This document shows, piece after piece, positions 54,138-64,000 of a DNA stretch of 64,000 bases (position 1 is the first letter of the stretch; every line of letters begins with the position of its first letter). Both the position numbers and the translations under genes were made by a program. Source of the stretch: Chitinimonas viridis (GTDB lineage Bacteria; Pseudomonadota; Gammaproteobacteria; Burkholderiales; Chitinimonadaceae); the NCBI RefSeq assembly GCF_030409555.1, contig NZ_JAUFPU010000004.1, positions 1 to 64,000 of the forward strand. Reading direction: 5' to 3'. Below the pieces are notes generated by a model, which saw nothing but the letters and a program-made list of their open reading frames with translations, searched no databases and had not been told where the DNA came from.

Positions 54138-54847
54138 AAATGTAGCCTTGCGCCCTTCCAGTCGTTGACTTCGATAATACGATCCGCCGTCACATCGGGC
54201 ACGGCAAAGGTATTGCTGATCAGTAAACTGCCACTGGCCATTTCCTGCCTGGCCTTTTGCCAAACCGCCGGCATGGCAGCGGGTGAAAGAAAGGCATACA
54301 CCACGTCAAAATCCTGCAGCGACACGGCCATCATATCGCCGCGCAACCAGGCAATCGGGCGGCCGGTCAGGCGCAAGCGGCACCAGCCCAGCAACCACGG
54401 CAACCATGCATGCTCCACCCCCGTCAGCTGCAGATCGCTACGCCGCCCTAGCGCCGCCAGCACCGTACCGGTGCCTGCGCCGATATCGAGCACGCTGGCG
54501 CCCTTGGGCAGCAGGGGCTCAAGGGCGGCCAGTGTTGCCTGGTTGCTCAGGTATAGCGGCACCCGGCTACGATCTATCCGGCCAAACAAAAGCCAAGCCA
54601 GCGTAAATGCCAACAGGTATATCCAGGGCGGTAGATCCAGCCAGAGACCCAGCACGATGGCGGGTGCAAACAAGGCATGTATCAGCAACCACCAGCGCGG
54701 TTGGCCCAGCTTGTGTGCAGCCAGGACTGCCAACCCCACCTGCACTGGCAAGCAGTAGCCAACAGCCAACCAGCCCAACCACACCAAGGACAGACTCACA
54801 AGGCTGGCGCCAGCCTGTACCAACAAACCTAGCCAGGCCGGCGTCAC
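54122..54847 (-). CDS. Membrane-anchored class I SAM methyltransferase
   Basis: A GTG start overlaps the motB stop (GTGA); 241 residues. Residues about 5-85 hold two to three hydrophobic helices, then the SAM motif ASVLDIGAGTGTVLAALG at about 117-134. VVYAFLSPAAMP is the motif IV region. The substrate is unknown. Coupled translation with motB and HDOD suggests a link to motility or surface signalling, but this is only context. Confidence 0.78.
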   Translation of the reverse strand: MTPAWLGLLVQAGASLVSLSLVWLGWLAVGYCLPVQVGLAVLAAHKLGQPRWWLLIHALFAPAIVLGLWLDLPPWIYLLAFTLAWLLFGRIDRSRVPLYLSNQATLAALEPLLPKGASVLDIGAGTGTVLAALGRRSDLQLTGVEHAWLPWLLGWCRLRLTGRPIAWLRGDMMAVSLQDFDVVYAFLSPAAMPAVWQKARQEMASGSLLISNTFAVPDVTADRIIEVNDWKGARLHLWRMP

Positions 54848-55755
54848 GGCGTCGCCGGTACAGCAGCGGGTTCGGTCGCGGCTGCAGCACCTGCCTGGAT
54901 GGCACTTGCCGGGTCGCTCACGGCTTCTGCATCACCCGCCGCCTTGCCCGCCAGCTTCATGATGTTTTCTTCGGCTTCCTTGTTCAACACGATGATGCTG
55001 ATACGGCGATTCACCGGATTCGCCGGATTGGCCACATCAAAAGGCACCGAATCGGCCAGACCTACCACACGCAATATCTTGGTTGAGGCCATGCCACCGG
55101 TCAGCAATTGCCGCCGGGAGGCATTGGCCCTATCGGCCGACAATTCCCAATTGCTGTAGCTGTTATCACCAGTAGAGAAACCTGCCGCATCGGTATGACC
55201 GGAAAGTGAAAGGCGGTTGGGTACCTCGTTCAGGATGGTGGCGATCTCCTTGAGTATCTCGCCGGCATAGCCTTCCATCTGGGCACTACCGCTTTTGAAC
55301 ATAGGGCGATTCTGCTGATCGATGATCTGCACCCGCAAGCCTTCGGGCGTGATATCGAGCAGGATCTGATCCTTGTACTGGGCCAGCTTGCCGTCTATGG
55401 CCTGCTTGATCTTCTCTTTCAGCTCATCCAGACGCTTCTTTTCCTTGCCGCCGTCACCACGGCGCTGCTCGCCGGCCTTCTTGGAAAGGTCCATGCCGCC
55501 ACCCTGCAGCACGCTTTGCGATTCGCCCGCACCGGAACCACCGCTCAGGGCGACCTTGAGCGGGTTTTGGAAGTACTCGGCAATGCCGCGCAAATCACCC
55601 TTGGTGGAGGAGCCCAGCAGCCACATCAACAGGAAGAAGGCCATCATGGCCGTCACAAAGTCGGCGTAGGCGATCTTCCATGCCCCACCGTGGTGGCCAT
55701 GGCCGCCTTTCTTGATCTTCTTGACGACTATGGGCCGTTGCGAATCGTCGCTCAT
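54844..55755 (-). CDS. motB: Flagellar stator protein MotB
   Basis: The 303-residue protein has a basic N-terminus (KKIKKGGHGHHGGAWKIAYA), then one TM helix with the proton-binding Asp in AYADFVTAMMAFFLLMWLL. A plug/linker region rich in Lys and Glu follows, then an OmpA-like peptidoglycan-binding domain (LSLSGHTDAAG; LSADRANASRRQLLTGGM; VNRRISIIVL). It anchors the stator to the cell wall. It lies 28 bp after motA. Confidence 0.96.
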   Translation of the reverse strand: MSDDSQRPIVVKKIKKGGHGHHGGAWKIAYADFVTAMMAFFLLMWLLGSSTKGDLRGIAEYFQNPLKVALSGGSGAGESQSVLQGGGMDLSKKAGEQRRGDGGKEKKRLDELKEKIKQAIDGKLAQYKDQILLDITPEGLRVQIIDQQNRPMFKSGSAQMEGYAGEILKEIATILNEVPNRLSLSGHTDAAGFSTGDNSYSNWELSADRANASRRQLLTGGMASTKILRVVGLADSVPFDVANPANPVNRRISIIVLNKEAEENIMKLAGKAAGDAEAVSDPASAIQAGAAAATEPAAVPATP

Positions 55756-55783
55756 CGTCTCTCTCCGCTATAAACGCTGACGA

Positions 55784-56638
55784 TCAGCCTTTTTTGTTCT
55801 TCACGAATTCTTCAAGTTCCAGGAAAGAAGGACGGATGCGACCTTCCATGGCCTTGCGGCCAAATTCCACAGCGACCTGCGGCGCATAGCCATTCAAGCT
55901 GGCCAGCAATGTCACCTTGATGGTCTGGAACACCCGCGTGCTATCGGCCGCCTTGCCATCCAATATCCAGGCCAGGGGATTGATGAAACCGTAGGCCAGC
56001 AGGATACCCATGAAAGTACCCACCAGCGCCGCGCCAATCAGCTTGCCCAGCTCGGTCGGCGGCAGGTGCAACGAACCCATGGTATGCACCACGCCCATCA
56101 CGGCAGCCACAATACCGAATGCAGGCAGGCCATCACCCAGCTTCTGGAAGAAACCCACCGGAATTTCTGCCTCATGGTGGTGGGTTTCGATTTCCACATC
56201 CATCAGGTTCTCGATTTCGAAGGCATTGAGATTGCCACCCACCATCAGACGCAGGTAGTCGCAGATGAATTCGACGACATGGTGGTCCTTGGCAATGCTG
56301 GCGTACTTGGCAAACATGGGGCTGGCGTCGGGGTTCTCAACATCGCCTTCTATCGACATCAGGCCCTCTTTGCGCACCTTGGAGAGGATTTCATACATCA
56401 GCGCAAACAGGTCCATATAAAAGGCCTTGCCATAAGGCGAGCCTTTGAACAGCAAGGGAATGGAGCCGAAGATGACTTTAAGGTTGGGGCCATAGGCCAC
56501 CAGCATGGCGCCCAGCCCGCCACCGAAGATGATGACGATTTCAGACGGCTGCCACAGCACCGCCAGGTGGCCGCCATGAGCGGCATAGGCGCCAAAAATA
56601 CAGACGCACATGAAAACGTAGCCAATGACGACAAACAT
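55784..56638 (-). CDS. motA: Flagellar stator protein MotA
   Basis: The 284-residue protein has four membrane helices (starting FVVIGYVFMCVCIFGAYAA) and a cytoplasmic domain after TM2. The second half contains KLGDGLPAFGIVAAVMGVVH with the conserved Pro, and LIGAALVGTFMGILLAYGFI. With MotB it forms the proton channel that drives rotation of the flagellum. It is first in an operon with motB, a methyltransferase and an HDOD gene. Confidence 0.96.
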   Translation of the reverse strand: MFVVIGYVFMCVCIFGAYAAHGGHLAVLWQPSEIVIIFGGGLGAMLVAYGPNLKVIFGSIPLLFKGSPYGKAFYMDLFALMYEILSKVRKEGLMSIEGDVENPDASPMFAKYASIAKDHHVVEFICDYLRLMVGGNLNAFEIENLMDVEIETHHHEAEIPVGFFQKLGDGLPAFGIVAAVMGVVHTMGSLHLPPTELGKLIGAALVGTFMGILLAYGFINPLAWILDGKAADSTRVFQTIKVTLLASLNGYAPQVAVEFGRKAMEGRIRPSFLELEEFVKNKKG

Positions 56639-56701
56639 CGGATCCTGCTCCCATCAGCTCTTGAGGCCGGTTGGCGCGCCAGCGAGCGACGCAACGGTTG
56701 G

Positions 56702-56731
56702 ATATTAGTTGTCGTACAGGGGTTATGACAA
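56702..56731 (-). promoter_or_regulatory. Possible sigma-70 type promoter upstream of motA
   Basis: On the minus strand TTGTCA (56726-56731) and TAATAT (56702-56707) are 18 bp apart. A TCAAGTTT just upstream resembles the -35 of flagellar sigma-28 promoters, but its -10 is poor. Confidence 0.3.
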
Positions 56732-56838
56732 ACCCAAACTTGAGAATAGCTGTAACAGCAGCGCTTGGTGCTTGTTTTGACAGGGTATTGCAAACCGGCA
56801 TGGCCGGCTTGTCCAACACAAAACCCAACGGTTCTGGG

Positions 56839-57426
56839 CTACCAAAGACTGATCTGGCGCGCCTCTACCTGGGCACGCACTGGCCCAAAGCTACGCCGGT
56901 GTGCCACACAAGGGCCCAGCTCGACCAAGGCGGCAAGGTGAGCAGGCGTGGGGTAGCCCTTGTGTACGGCAAAGCCGTAGCCGGGGTAGCTGGCATCCAG
57001 CGCAACCAATTCGGCATCCCTGGCTACCTTGGCCAGAATAGAAGCGGCGGAAATCGCCGGCTCAAGCGCATCACCGCGCACTATCGCGCGAGCAGCGCAG
57101 GGCAGGCCCGGTGGCACCCGGTTGCCATCTATCAGGGCCTCTGCCGGCACCACCTGCAGTGCCTCTACCGCACGACGCATGGCCAGCATGGTCGCCTTGA
57201 GAATATTGTGCTCATCTATCTCTGCCACCGTGGCACTGGCAATGGACCAGGCCAGGGCGCGTTGTTTGATGGCTTCAGACAATTGCTGGCGCCTGCCTGC
57301 AGTCAGTACCTTGGAGTCAGCCAGGCCCTCGATACCATGATCGTCACCCAGTATCACCGCAGCGGTGAACACCGAGCCGGCCAGCGGCCCCCTGCCCGCC
57401 TCGTCCACCCCACAAACCAGCCTCAC
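56839..57426 (-). CDS. rnhB: Ribonuclease HII
   Basis: A GTG start overlaps the lpxB stop (GTGA); 195 residues. Catalytic acids: Asp8-Glu9 in [12 protein letters not shown], Asp near LIDGNRVP, and the acid in [13 protein letters not shown]. It removes ribonucleotides embedded in DNA and RNA-DNA hybrids. It ends the envelope-biogenesis operon, as in many proteobacteria. Confidence 0.95.
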   Translation of the reverse strand: MRLVCGVDEAGRGPLAGSVFTAAVILGDDHGIEGLADSKVLTAGRRQQLSEAIKQRALAWSIASATVAEIDEHNILKATMLAMRRAVEALQVVPAEALIDGNRVPPGLPCAARAIVRGDALEPAISAASILAKVARDAELVALDASYPGYGFAVHKGYPTPAHLAALVELGPCVAHRRSFGPVRAQVEARQISLW

Positions 57427-58595
57427 GATCTACCCCGAAGATAGGCCACCACAGCATCGGCCGCACGCTCGGCCGCATCCTGCCGCAGCGCCTCATGTTG
57501 CTCGGTAAACAGCGCATGCAGCGACTGAGCCAGTCGGCGATCATCCACATAGTTGCCCAAGGCCTGCGCCAGGTTGGCTGGTGTTGCCTCATGCTGCAGC
57601 AACTCGGGCACGACAAAGCGGCCCGAAAGTACATTGGGCAAGCCCACATAGGGCAGCCGCATCTTCTTCTTGACCAGCTTGTAGGTGGTATCAGACAACT
57701 TATAGGTAATTACCAGCGGCTGCTTGGCCAGCATGGCTTCCAGGGTGGCGGTACCCGAGGCCACCAGGTTGGCATCCGCCGCCTGCATGGCCTCCTGGGC
57801 GTGGCCAAACATCAGCCGCAGGGGTAGATCCAGCGCCTTGTACTTGTAGCGTGCCGTATCAAACAGATCGCGGGTCTCGCGCGTTACCAACGGCACCAGG
57901 AACTGCGCCAGCGGGTAGCGTGAGTGCAGCAACCTGGCGGTCTCGATAAAGAGTTCGGCATGGAACTCCACCTCGCTGACCCGGCTACCTGGCAGCATCG
58001 AGAACACCAGCTGATTCTGTGGCAAGCCTATGGTTTCACGCACCTCGGCACGATTCACGCTCAGCGGCATTTCATCGGCCAGGGGGTGGCCCACATAGGT
58101 CGCCTTGGCACCTACCGCGTCATACAGCGCCTTCTCAAACGGGAACAGGCACAGCACCTCGCTGGTGGCCGCCTTGATCTTATGGATGCGCTCCCCTCGC
58201 CAGGCCCAGATGGAAGGGCTGACATAGTGGACGGTGGGTATGCCGCCATCCTTGAGCTTGCGTTCCAGCCCGAGATTGAAATCAGGGGCATCGATCCCGA
58301 TAAAAAGATCCGGGCGCTCGGCCAGGCAAGCCGCCCGCAACTGCGAGCGTATGCCCAGCAGCTCACGCAGGTGCTTGAGCACCTCGACATAGCCGCGCAC
58401 CGCCAGCTTATCCATAGGGAAAAGGCTGGTAGCGCCGGCCGATTGCATCTTGGGGCCAGCTATGCCGGCAAAGCGCACATTGGGCATGCGCCGCCGCACC
58501 GCCTCTATCAGGCTGGCACCCAGCAGGTCGCCAGAGGCCTCACCAGCAACAATGGCAATACGCGGGCCGGAATGGCCATCGAACAAGGACTGCAT
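57423..58595 (-). CDS. lpxB: Lipid-A-disaccharide synthase
   Basis: The ATG at 58595 ([19 protein letters not shown]) is preferred to a TTG 6 bp upstream; 390 residues. The GT-B fold signature [20 protein letters not shown] begins near 18, and the second domain has [20 protein letters not shown] near 203-222. It condenses lipid X with UDP-diacylglucosamine to the lipid A disaccharide. The gene sits 30 bp after lpxA. Confidence 0.96.
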   Translation of the reverse strand: MQSLFDGHSGPRIAIVAGEASGDLLGASLIEAVRRRMPNVRFAGIAGPKMQSAGATSLFPMDKLAVRGYVEVLKHLRELLGIRSQLRAACLAERPDLFIGIDAPDFNLGLERKLKDGGIPTVHYVSPSIWAWRGERIHKIKAATSEVLCLFPFEKALYDAVGAKATYVGHPLADEMPLSVNRAEVRETIGLPQNQLVFSMLPGSRVSEVEFHAELFIETARLLHSRYPLAQFLVPLVTRETRDLFDTARYKYKALDLPLRLMFGHAQEAMQAADANLVASGTATLEAMLAKQPLVITYKLSDTTYKLVKKKMRLPYVGLPNVLSGRFVVPELLQHEATPANLAQALGNYVDDRRLAQSLHALFTEQHEALRQDAAERAADAVVAYLRGRS

Positions 58596-58625
58596 GGGCA
58601 ATGATATACCGATGAATGAAACAGC

Positions 58626-59402
58626 TTAGCGAATCAGACCACGCGTCGCCGTCGGAAAGAAATCCACAAAGGCCTGCAACTCGGGCCGCGCCGATGCACG
58701 CGCCACGATCTCGGCACAGGCTTCCTCCAGGCTCAAGCCCTGGCGATACAACAGCTTGTAGGCCCGCTTGATCTCGGTGATCTGCTCAGCGGTATAACCG
58801 CGCCGGCGCAAGCCTTCGCTGTTGATGCCCGCCGGCGCCGCACGGTTGCCAGCCGCCGTGACATAGGGTGGCACATCCTGCGTCACCGCTGCCGTGAACG
58901 CCGTCATGGCATGCGTGCCGATCTTGCAGAACTGATGGATGGTGGTGAAACCGCCCAGGAACACCCAATCACCCAGATGCACATGGCCCGCCAGCGTGGC
59001 GTTGTTGGCCAGTATGGTATGGCTACCGATGCGGCAATCATGCGCGATATGCACATAAGCCATGATCCAGTTGTCGTCACCCAGACTGGTCAGGCCTTCA
59101 TCCTGGCTGGTGCCGGTGGAGATGGTGACGAAATGGTAAACGCTATTGCCATCGCCCATAACCAGCTTGGTCGGTTCGCCCTGGTATTTCTTGTCCTGCG
59201 GGGCGCAGCCTATCTGGGCCGATCCATGGAAAACATTGTTGCGGCCTATGGTGGTGTGGCCATCGATCACGCAATGGGGCCCTACCCGGCTACCCGCAGC
59301 AATGCTGACATGCTCGCCCACCACACTGAAGGGGCCGATCTCGACATCGTCAGCCAGTTGAGCGCCTGGATGGACTACGGCGTTCGGATGGATACGGGCC
59401 AT
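58626..59402 (-). CDS. lpxA: UDP-N-acetylglucosamine acyltransferase
   Basis: The 258-residue protein is mostly hexapeptide repeats of a left-handed beta-helix ([20 protein letters not shown] onward), with the catalytic His in [13 protein letters not shown] and a helical C-terminal domain ([20 protein letters not shown]). It adds the first acyl chain to UDP-GlcNAc in lipid A synthesis. It starts 7 bp after fabZ. Confidence 0.96.
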   Translation of the reverse strand: MARIHPNAVVHPGAQLADDVEIGPFSVVGEHVSIAAGSRVGPHCVIDGHTTIGRNNVFHGSAQIGCAPQDKKYQGEPTKLVMGDGNSVYHFVTISTGTSQDEGLTSLGDDNWIMAYVHIAHDCRIGSHTILANNATLAGHVHLGDWVFLGGFTTIHQFCKIGTHAMTAFTAAVTQDVPPYVTAAGNRAAPAGINSEGLRRRGYTAEQITEIKRAYKLLYRQGLSLEEACAEIVARASARPELQAFVDFFPTATRGLIR

Positions 59403-59409
59403 GCCTGCC

Positions 59410-59931
59410 TCACGCGGCCGCAGGGGCAGTTGTGGCCGGCTTGGTGGCCACCTGGGCGCACAACAGGTCTGCCTCCGCCACCATATTGCCCGCTACGCGG
59501 GCCACGGCCTTGTACTTCCAGATATTACGCATGCGCCGCTCTATCTTGACCTCGATCAGCATCTGATCACCCGGCATGACCTGCGACTTGAAGCGGACAT
59601 TATCGATGCCGGCAAACATGTAGAGGTAACCATCCTTGGGCTTGTCGCCAGTGGTGCGGAAGCTCAGCACACCAGCGGCCTGGGCCATCGCTTCTACTAT
59701 CAGCACGCCGGGCATGACCGGGTACTTGGGGAAATGGCCGACGAAGAAAGGCTCGTTGTAGGACACATTCTTCAATGCGACGATGCGCTCGCCAGGCACC
59801 AGCTCGGTCACCCGGTCTATCAGCAGAAAAGGAAAGCGATGTGGCAGATGGTCCAGTATGCCCTGGATATCCATGCTTTCGATGGTCTCGGTTCCGGTCT
59901 CGGCTCCGGCTTCGATTTGCGCTTGGGTCAT
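59410..59931 (-). CDS. fabZ: 3-hydroxyacyl-ACP dehydratase FabZ
   Basis: The 173-residue hot-dog-fold protein is slightly longer at both ends than usual. The core starts [17 protein letters not shown]. The catalytic His and Glu are in [20 protein letters not shown]. It dehydrates 3-hydroxyacyl-ACPs in fatty acid synthesis. The start overlaps the lpxD stop (ATGA). Confidence 0.96.
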   Translation of the reverse strand: MTQAQIEAGAETGTETIESMDIQGILDHLPHRFPFLLIDRVTELVPGERIVALKNVSYNEPFFVGHFPKYPVMPGVLIVEAMAQAAGVLSFRTTGDKPKDGYLYMFAGIDNVRFKSQVMPGDQMLIEVKIERRMRNIWKYKAVARVAGNMVAEADLLCAQVATKPATTAPAAA

Positions 59932-60968
59932 GACGTTGATTCTCCCGTGTTGGCATCATTGCGGCCAACTTTACGTTCAAGTTCTTTCAATCTCTTTGCC
60001 ATGGCATCCAGCCTGCGCAGGTGTGATGCATTGGCCAACCAGTCTTCGTGCGATTGCACCGGGTACTGCCCTACATAAGTACCCGCCTTCAATATCGACT
60101 TGCCTATCAAGGTACCTGCCATGATGTTGACCCGGTCGGCAATCTCCAGATGCCCCAGAATCATGGCGCTGCCGCCAAAGGTGCAATAGGCGCCTATACG
60201 GGTACTGCCCGCCACGCCCACGCAACCGGCCATGGCAGTGTGCCGACCTATATGCACGTTGTGGGCTATCTGTATCTGGTTATCGAGCCTGACGCCATCC
60301 TCGATCACCGTATCGCCCAGCGCCCCCCGGTCTATGGTGGTGGAAGAGCCGATCTCCACGTCGTTGCCTATGCGTACCCGGCCTATCTGCGGAATCTTGT
60401 ACCAGCCTTCGCCTGTCCAGGCGTTGCCAAAACCATCGGAGCCGATCACCGCATTGGCATGCACCACCACCCGCTGCCCCAGCAGGCAATCGTGGTAGAT
60501 CACCACATTGGGGTAGAGCCGGCTGTCATCACCAATCTCTACACCCTCACCCACCCGGCAACCAGCCTCAATCACCACATTAGCGCCCAAGATGGCACCC
60601 TGCCCCACGCTGGCATGCGGGCCTATGCTCACACCGGGCGCAAGGAGGGCATCGGGTGCCACCCAGGCGGTGGGATGCACACCCGCGGCAGGCATGCGCG
60701 GCGGGTTGAGCAGCGCGGAAACCTGCGCGAAATACAGATAGGGATTGGCAGCCACGATACGCGGCAGCAGAGTCAGATCGCGACTTTGCTGCCCCAGCAC
60801 GACGGCTGCAGCCTGGGTGTCATCCAGTTGCTTGCGATACTTGGGGTTCGCCAGAAAAGCCAGTTCGTCGGGCTTGGCAGCCTCAAGCGTTGCCACCTGG
60901 CGTATTTCTGCATCATCACCGACCAGTTCGCCGCCCAGCCGGGCGACGATATCGGACAGCCTCAGCAC
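59928..60968 (-). CDS. lpxD: UDP-3-O-acylglucosamine N-acyltransferase
   Basis: The 346-residue protein has the N-terminal LpxD substrate domain ([20 protein letters not shown]), a hexapeptide beta-helix (about 100-300) and the catalytic His in [15 protein letters not shown]. It adds the N-linked acyl chain in lipid A synthesis. It lies 10 bp after skp. Confidence 0.96.
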   Translation of the reverse strand: MLRLSDIVARLGGELVGDDAEIRQVATLEAAKPDELAFLANPKYRKQLDDTQAAAVVLGQQSRDLTLLPRIVAANPYLYFAQVSALLNPPRMPAAGVHPTAWVAPDALLAPGVSIGPHASVGQGAILGANVVIEAGCRVGEGVEIGDDSRLYPNVVIYHDCLLGQRVVVHANAVIGSDGFGNAWTGEGWYKIPQIGRVRIGNDVEIGSSTTIDRGALGDTVIEDGVRLDNQIQIAHNVHIGRHTAMAGCVGVAGSTRIGAYCTFGGSAMILGHLEIADRVNIMAGTLIGKSILKAGTYVGQYPVQSHEDWLANASHLRRLDAMAKRLKELERKVGRNDANTGESTS

Positions 60969-60978
60969 CGATCAGGCC

Positions 60979-61470
60979 TTACTTGTCAGACAAGGATTTG
61001 AGGACCTTGTCGGTGATATCCAGCTTGGGGTTCACGTACACCGCCTCCTGCAGGATGGCGTCGTACTTCTCTTGCGCTGCGATCTGCTGGATGGTGTTGT
61101 AGACGCGTTCCTGAATGCCCGACAACTCCTCGTTACGGCGGGCATTCAGATCCTCTCGGAACTCGCGCTGGATACGCGCCAGATCCTGATTCAGCTTCAC
61201 CAGTTCGCGCTCCTTGTTACGGCGCTCGGTCTCCGGCATGGTCAGGCCGCCTTTGTCCAGCTCCACCTGGCGGCCCCGTACCTGCTCGGTCAGCTTCTTG
61301 ATGTCGGCATCACGACCTGCAAATTCCTTCTCTATCTTCTTGACGGCTTTCACCGCCGGCCCGGACTCACGCATGATGCGATCCAGGTTGACGAAGCCGA
61401 CTTTGATGTCCTGCGCAATGGCAGGCGTCATCAGACCGGCGGCAAGAATCAGGCTGAACAGGCGTTTCAC
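60979..61470 (-). CDS. skp: Periplasmic chaperone Skp/OmpH
   Basis: The GTG at 61470 (VKRLFSLILAAGLMTPAIAQ), after AAGGA, opens a signal peptide; 163 residues. The mature protein has the OmpH opening IKVGFVNLDRIMRESGPA and long Lys/Glu-rich coiled-coil arms. It holds unfolded outer-membrane proteins in the periplasm for BamA. It lies 41 bp after bamA. Confidence 0.94.
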   Translation of the reverse strand: MKRLFSLILAAGLMTPAIAQDIKVGFVNLDRIMRESGPAVKAVKKIEKEFAGRDADIKKLTEQVRGRQVELDKGGLTMPETERRNKERELVKLNQDLARIQREFREDLNARRNEELSGIQERVYNTIQQIAAQEKYDAILQEAVYVNPKLDITDKVLKSLSDK

Positions 61471-61511
61471 GATTACGTCCTTTTGAACTGGCTGCCAGGC
61501 AACAGCATGCA

Positions 61512-63821
61512 TCAGAAAATCTGGCCAAGCGAGAACTGGAAGCGCTCCAGTTTATCCCCATCCTTGGCATTCAGGGGCTTGGCATAGCTGAACTTCATCG
61601 GCCCCACGGGTGCAAGCCAGCTGAAGGCCACACCAGCCGAGAAGCGCATGTCACCCAGCTTGAGCTTCTGATCCTCACCCCACACGTTACCGCCGTCTAT
61701 GAAAGCCGACAAGCGCGTCGATTTGTCGGTCTTCATGCCCGGCACCGGTAACAGCAGTTCCAGGTTCGTGATCAGGCGACGATTACCGCCGGTTGCCTCA
61801 TCCGTGGTTACGGTGCTGGTGCCGCTGGTGATGGTGTTACGCGGGCCCAGGCTGGAGCTTTCATAGCCACGCACCGAGTTCACGCCACCGGCAAAGAAGT
61901 TGGAATAGAACGGCAGTTTCTGACCACCATAACCGCCACCCATGCCTGCCTCAGTGTTCCACAGCAAGGTAAAGGTCTTGCTCAAGGGGAAGAACCACTG
62001 CTGCTGGGCGGTCACCTTGTAATACTTGACGTCGCCACCTGGCAAGCCAGACTCGGCATTGATGGAGAGCAGCTTGCCACGAGTCGGGAACAGGGCGCTG
62101 TCGCGGGTATCGCGTGCCCAGCCTGCCGAACCCAGTATCGTGATATTGGTCTCGCCGTACTTGTTGACGAAACGCTTGTACTCTTCCGGGCTGTTCTCGA
62201 ACAAGGTCAGCTTGGAGCGTTCTGCCGACAGGCCCAGGTTGACGCCGTCGTACTCACTGACCGGCACGGACCAGCGCAGACCGCCGCCTACGGTGTCGTT
62301 GAGGTAGCTGCCCACCGACAGGTTATCTGGCTCATAGCGACGCTTGTACAAGTCAAAACCACGCGATACGCCATCGGGTGTGGCATAGGGGTTGGTGAAT
62401 GACACCGCGTAGACCTTGTTGCTGGAACTGGTATTCACTTCCAGCTTCAGGTACTTGCCGCTACCGAAGATATTGGCCTGGGCGATGGAGCCCGACAGCA
62501 CCAGACCATCTGATTGCGAATAACCGGCACCCACCTGGATATTACCGGTCTGCTTCTCCGTCACCGTCACATTGACGTCCACCTGGTCGGTACTGTCCGC
62601 GACCAGAGGGGTATCCACCGTGACTTCATTGAAGTAACCCAGCAGATCCAGACGCTCCTTCGAGCGCTTGATCTTCCAGCCAGCGTAGGGAGCGGCTTCC
62701 AGTTGGCGCATCTCACGGCGTATCACTTCGTCGCGGGTACGGGTGTTGCCGCTGATATTGACGCGGCGCACATAGGTCTTGCGGCCAGGATCAACATAGA
62801 AGGTGAACGCCGCTTCGAATTTCTGCTTGTTGACCTCAGGCACCGCATTGACGTTGGCGAAGGCGTAGCCCTCGTCCGCCAAGCGCTCGGAGATGATGGT
62901 GGTGGCAGCATTGATCTTGGCGCGGGAGAACACCTCACCAGCCTCGATGCCGATCAACCGGCGCAGCTCAGCCTCGGGCACAATCAGCTCACCGGCGAAC
63001 TTGACGTCGCTGATCTTGAACTGCTCGCCCTCGGTCAGATTGACGGTGAGGAAGATATCCTTCTTGTCGTCGGACAAGGCCACCTGCTGGGAATCGATAT
63101 TGAATTCCAGATAGCCATTATCAAGGTAGTAGGAACGTAGCGCCTCGATATCGGCCTGCAGCTTGGGCTTGGAATACTGGTCGCTCTTGGAGAACCAGCT
63201 GAACCAACCACCCGTATCCAGCTGGAAGTAATCCTTGAGATCACCTTCGCTGAATTTCTGGTTACCCACCAGGTTGATCTGCTTGATGGTGGCAACCAAA
63301 CCCTCGGAGATATCGAAGGAAATCCCCACGCGGTTACGCTCAAGCCGCGTCACCGTGGTCTTGATCTGTACCGAGTACTTGCCACGGCTGTAGTACTGTT
63401 TCTTCAGTTCCTGCTCAGCGGAGCCCAGCAAAGCCTGGTCGAATGTCCGGCTCTCCGCCAGGCCATTGTCGCGCAAGGCCTTGAGCAGTTGATCCGATTC
63501 GAACTCTTTGGCGCCTTCGATCAGGATATTGGCAATGATGGGGCGCTCGTCCACGGCCACCACCAGCACATCCTTGTCGACCTCCAGCCTGACATCGCTG
63601 TAGAAACCAGTGGCGAACAGCGCCTTGACGGCGGCTGCGGCCTTGTCATTGTCTACACGGTCACCCACCTTGACAGGCAGGTAGTTGAATACTGTGCCAG
63701 CTTCCGTGCGCTGGATGCCCTCTACACGGATTTCCTTGATGACAAAAGGCTCGAAAGCCTGAGCGGGTACAGATAGGCCGAATACGGCGAGTAGAGCGAG
63801 CGAGATCGAGGTCGGTTTCAT
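61512..63821 (-). CDS. bamA: Outer membrane protein assembly factor BamA
   Basis: The 769-residue protein has a signal peptide (MKPTSISLALLAVFGLSVPA), five POTRA domains (FVIKEIRVEGIQRTEAGTVF first) and the Omp85 16-strand barrel. The late motif GGVNSVRGYESSSLGPR is the VRGF/Y loop of lid strand 6. It inserts outer-membrane proteins. It lies between rseP and skp, the standard order. Confidence 0.97.
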   Translation of the reverse strand: MKPTSISLALLAVFGLSVPAQAFEPFVIKEIRVEGIQRTEAGTVFNYLPVKVGDRVDNDKAAAAVKALFATGFYSDVRLEVDKDVLVVAVDERPIIANILIEGAKEFESDQLLKALRDNGLAESRTFDQALLGSAEQELKKQYYSRGKYSVQIKTTVTRLERNRVGISFDISEGLVATIKQINLVGNQKFSEGDLKDYFQLDTGGWFSWFSKSDQYSKPKLQADIEALRSYYLDNGYLEFNIDSQQVALSDDKKDIFLTVNLTEGEQFKISDVKFAGELIVPEAELRRLIGIEAGEVFSRAKINAATTIISERLADEGYAFANVNAVPEVNKQKFEAAFTFYVDPGRKTYVRRVNISGNTRTRDEVIRREMRQLEAAPYAGWKIKRSKERLDLLGYFNEVTVDTPLVADSTDQVDVNVTVTEKQTGNIQVGAGYSQSDGLVLSGSIAQANIFGSGKYLKLEVNTSSSNKVYAVSFTNPYATPDGVSRGFDLYKRRYEPDNLSVGSYLNDTVGGGLRWSVPVSEYDGVNLGLSAERSKLTLFENSPEEYKRFVNKYGETNITILGSAGWARDTRDSALFPTRGKLLSINAESGLPGGDVKYYKVTAQQQWFFPLSKTFTLLWNTEAGMGGGYGGQKLPFYSNFFAGGVNSVRGYESSSLGPRNTITSGTSTVTTDEATGGNRRLITNLELLLPVPGMKTDKSTRLSAFIDGGNVWGEDQKLKLGDMRFSAGVAFSWLAPVGPMKFSYAKPLNAKDGDKLERFQFSLGQIF

Positions 63822-63875
63822 AAACGAATCCGGCGGCGCAAGCGTGACACCGTCGATGGGATGGAGTTTGGGTGG

Positions 63876-64000
63876 CTAGCCACCCACCAGGCGCGTAATG
63901 TCATTGAACAGGGCAACGACCATCAACGCGGCGAGAAGTCCGACGCCCACGCGTTGACCAAGTTCCATCACGCGTTCCGACACGGGTCGGCCCCGCAAAA
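63876..64000 (-). CDS. rseP: RseP, site-2 zinc metalloprotease, C-terminal end only
   Basis: Only the last ~41 codons are in the window: LRGRPVSERVMELGQRVG, a membrane helix, then LFNDITRLVGG and TAG. LRGRPVSE is typical of the RseP C-terminus, and rseP stands directly upstream of bamA in most proteobacteria. It cleaves RseA within the membrane in the sigma-E stress response. Confidence 0.9.
   Translation of the reverse strand, partial: LRGRPVSERVMELGQRVGVGLLAALMVVALFNDITRLVGG

Noticed and set aside
63870-63885. Palindrome GGGTGGCTAGCCACCC at the rseP stop as terminator
   Set aside because: No loop and no T-run, and it lies between rseP and bamA, which are normally cotranscribed.

Overview
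The window looks like chromosome of a GC-rich betaproteobacterium. The evidence is a PhaR/phasin pair for polyhydroxyalkanoate storage, the order rseP-bamA-skp-lpxD-fabZ-lpxA-lpxB-rnhB, glutathione-dependent formaldehyde oxidation, and proteobacterial motA/motB. A member of Neisseriales or a related order is plausible, but no rRNA gene is present to decide this.

Layout. 0-7.6 kb: a type VI secretion effector island (end of VgrG, DUF2169 adaptor, 1727-residue PAAR-RHS protein with an AHH nuclease tip, immunity gene), followed by an 81-bp orphan piece of the same RHS gene. 7.9-11.1 kb: a chemoreceptor with two solute-binding proteins. 11.5-17.4 kb: an AraC regulator divergent from an AGPS-like flavoprotein, a GlpD-like dehydrogenase and an FGGY kinase. 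17.6-20.5 kb: a methyltransferase, then frmA-fghA. 20.5-22.4 kb: AT-richer debris of polymorphic toxin tips and immunity genes, partly broken and partly intact. 22.5-24.4 kb: a tight operon of an HTH protein, a 49-residue hydrophobic/proline-rich peptide and a LuxR solo. 24.5-26 kb: PHA regulator and phasin around a putative PhaR operator.

26.2-33.7 kb: a peptide ABC importer with a periplasmic M3 peptidase inside its operon. 33.8-37.8 kb: tonB-exbB-exbD-exbD-TPR. 38.5-38.9 kb: two identical tRNA-Arg and one tRNA-Ser. 38.9-44.4 kb: lysC, lplT, a cupin, ung with a PilZ-like gene, and a PhyH-family dioxygenase. 44.58-44.88 kb: a compound palindromic MITE-like element. 44.9-50.5 kb: dsbA and a MerR-controlled heavy-metal operon (cadA, DUF3703, lspA, free-standing DsbD N-domain, a small secreted protein). 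50.9-56.6 kb: an EamA transporter, an rRNA-methylase-like gene and motA-motB-methyltransferase-HDOD. 56.8 kb to the end: the envelope biogenesis operon, ending in the 3' end of rseP.

The parts most worth following are the HTH-peptide-LuxR operon, the toxin/immunity debris at 20.5-22.4 kb, the lspA/DsbD-containing metal operon, and the MITE-like element. All functional calls rest on reading motifs, gene order and spacing by eye; no database search was run.
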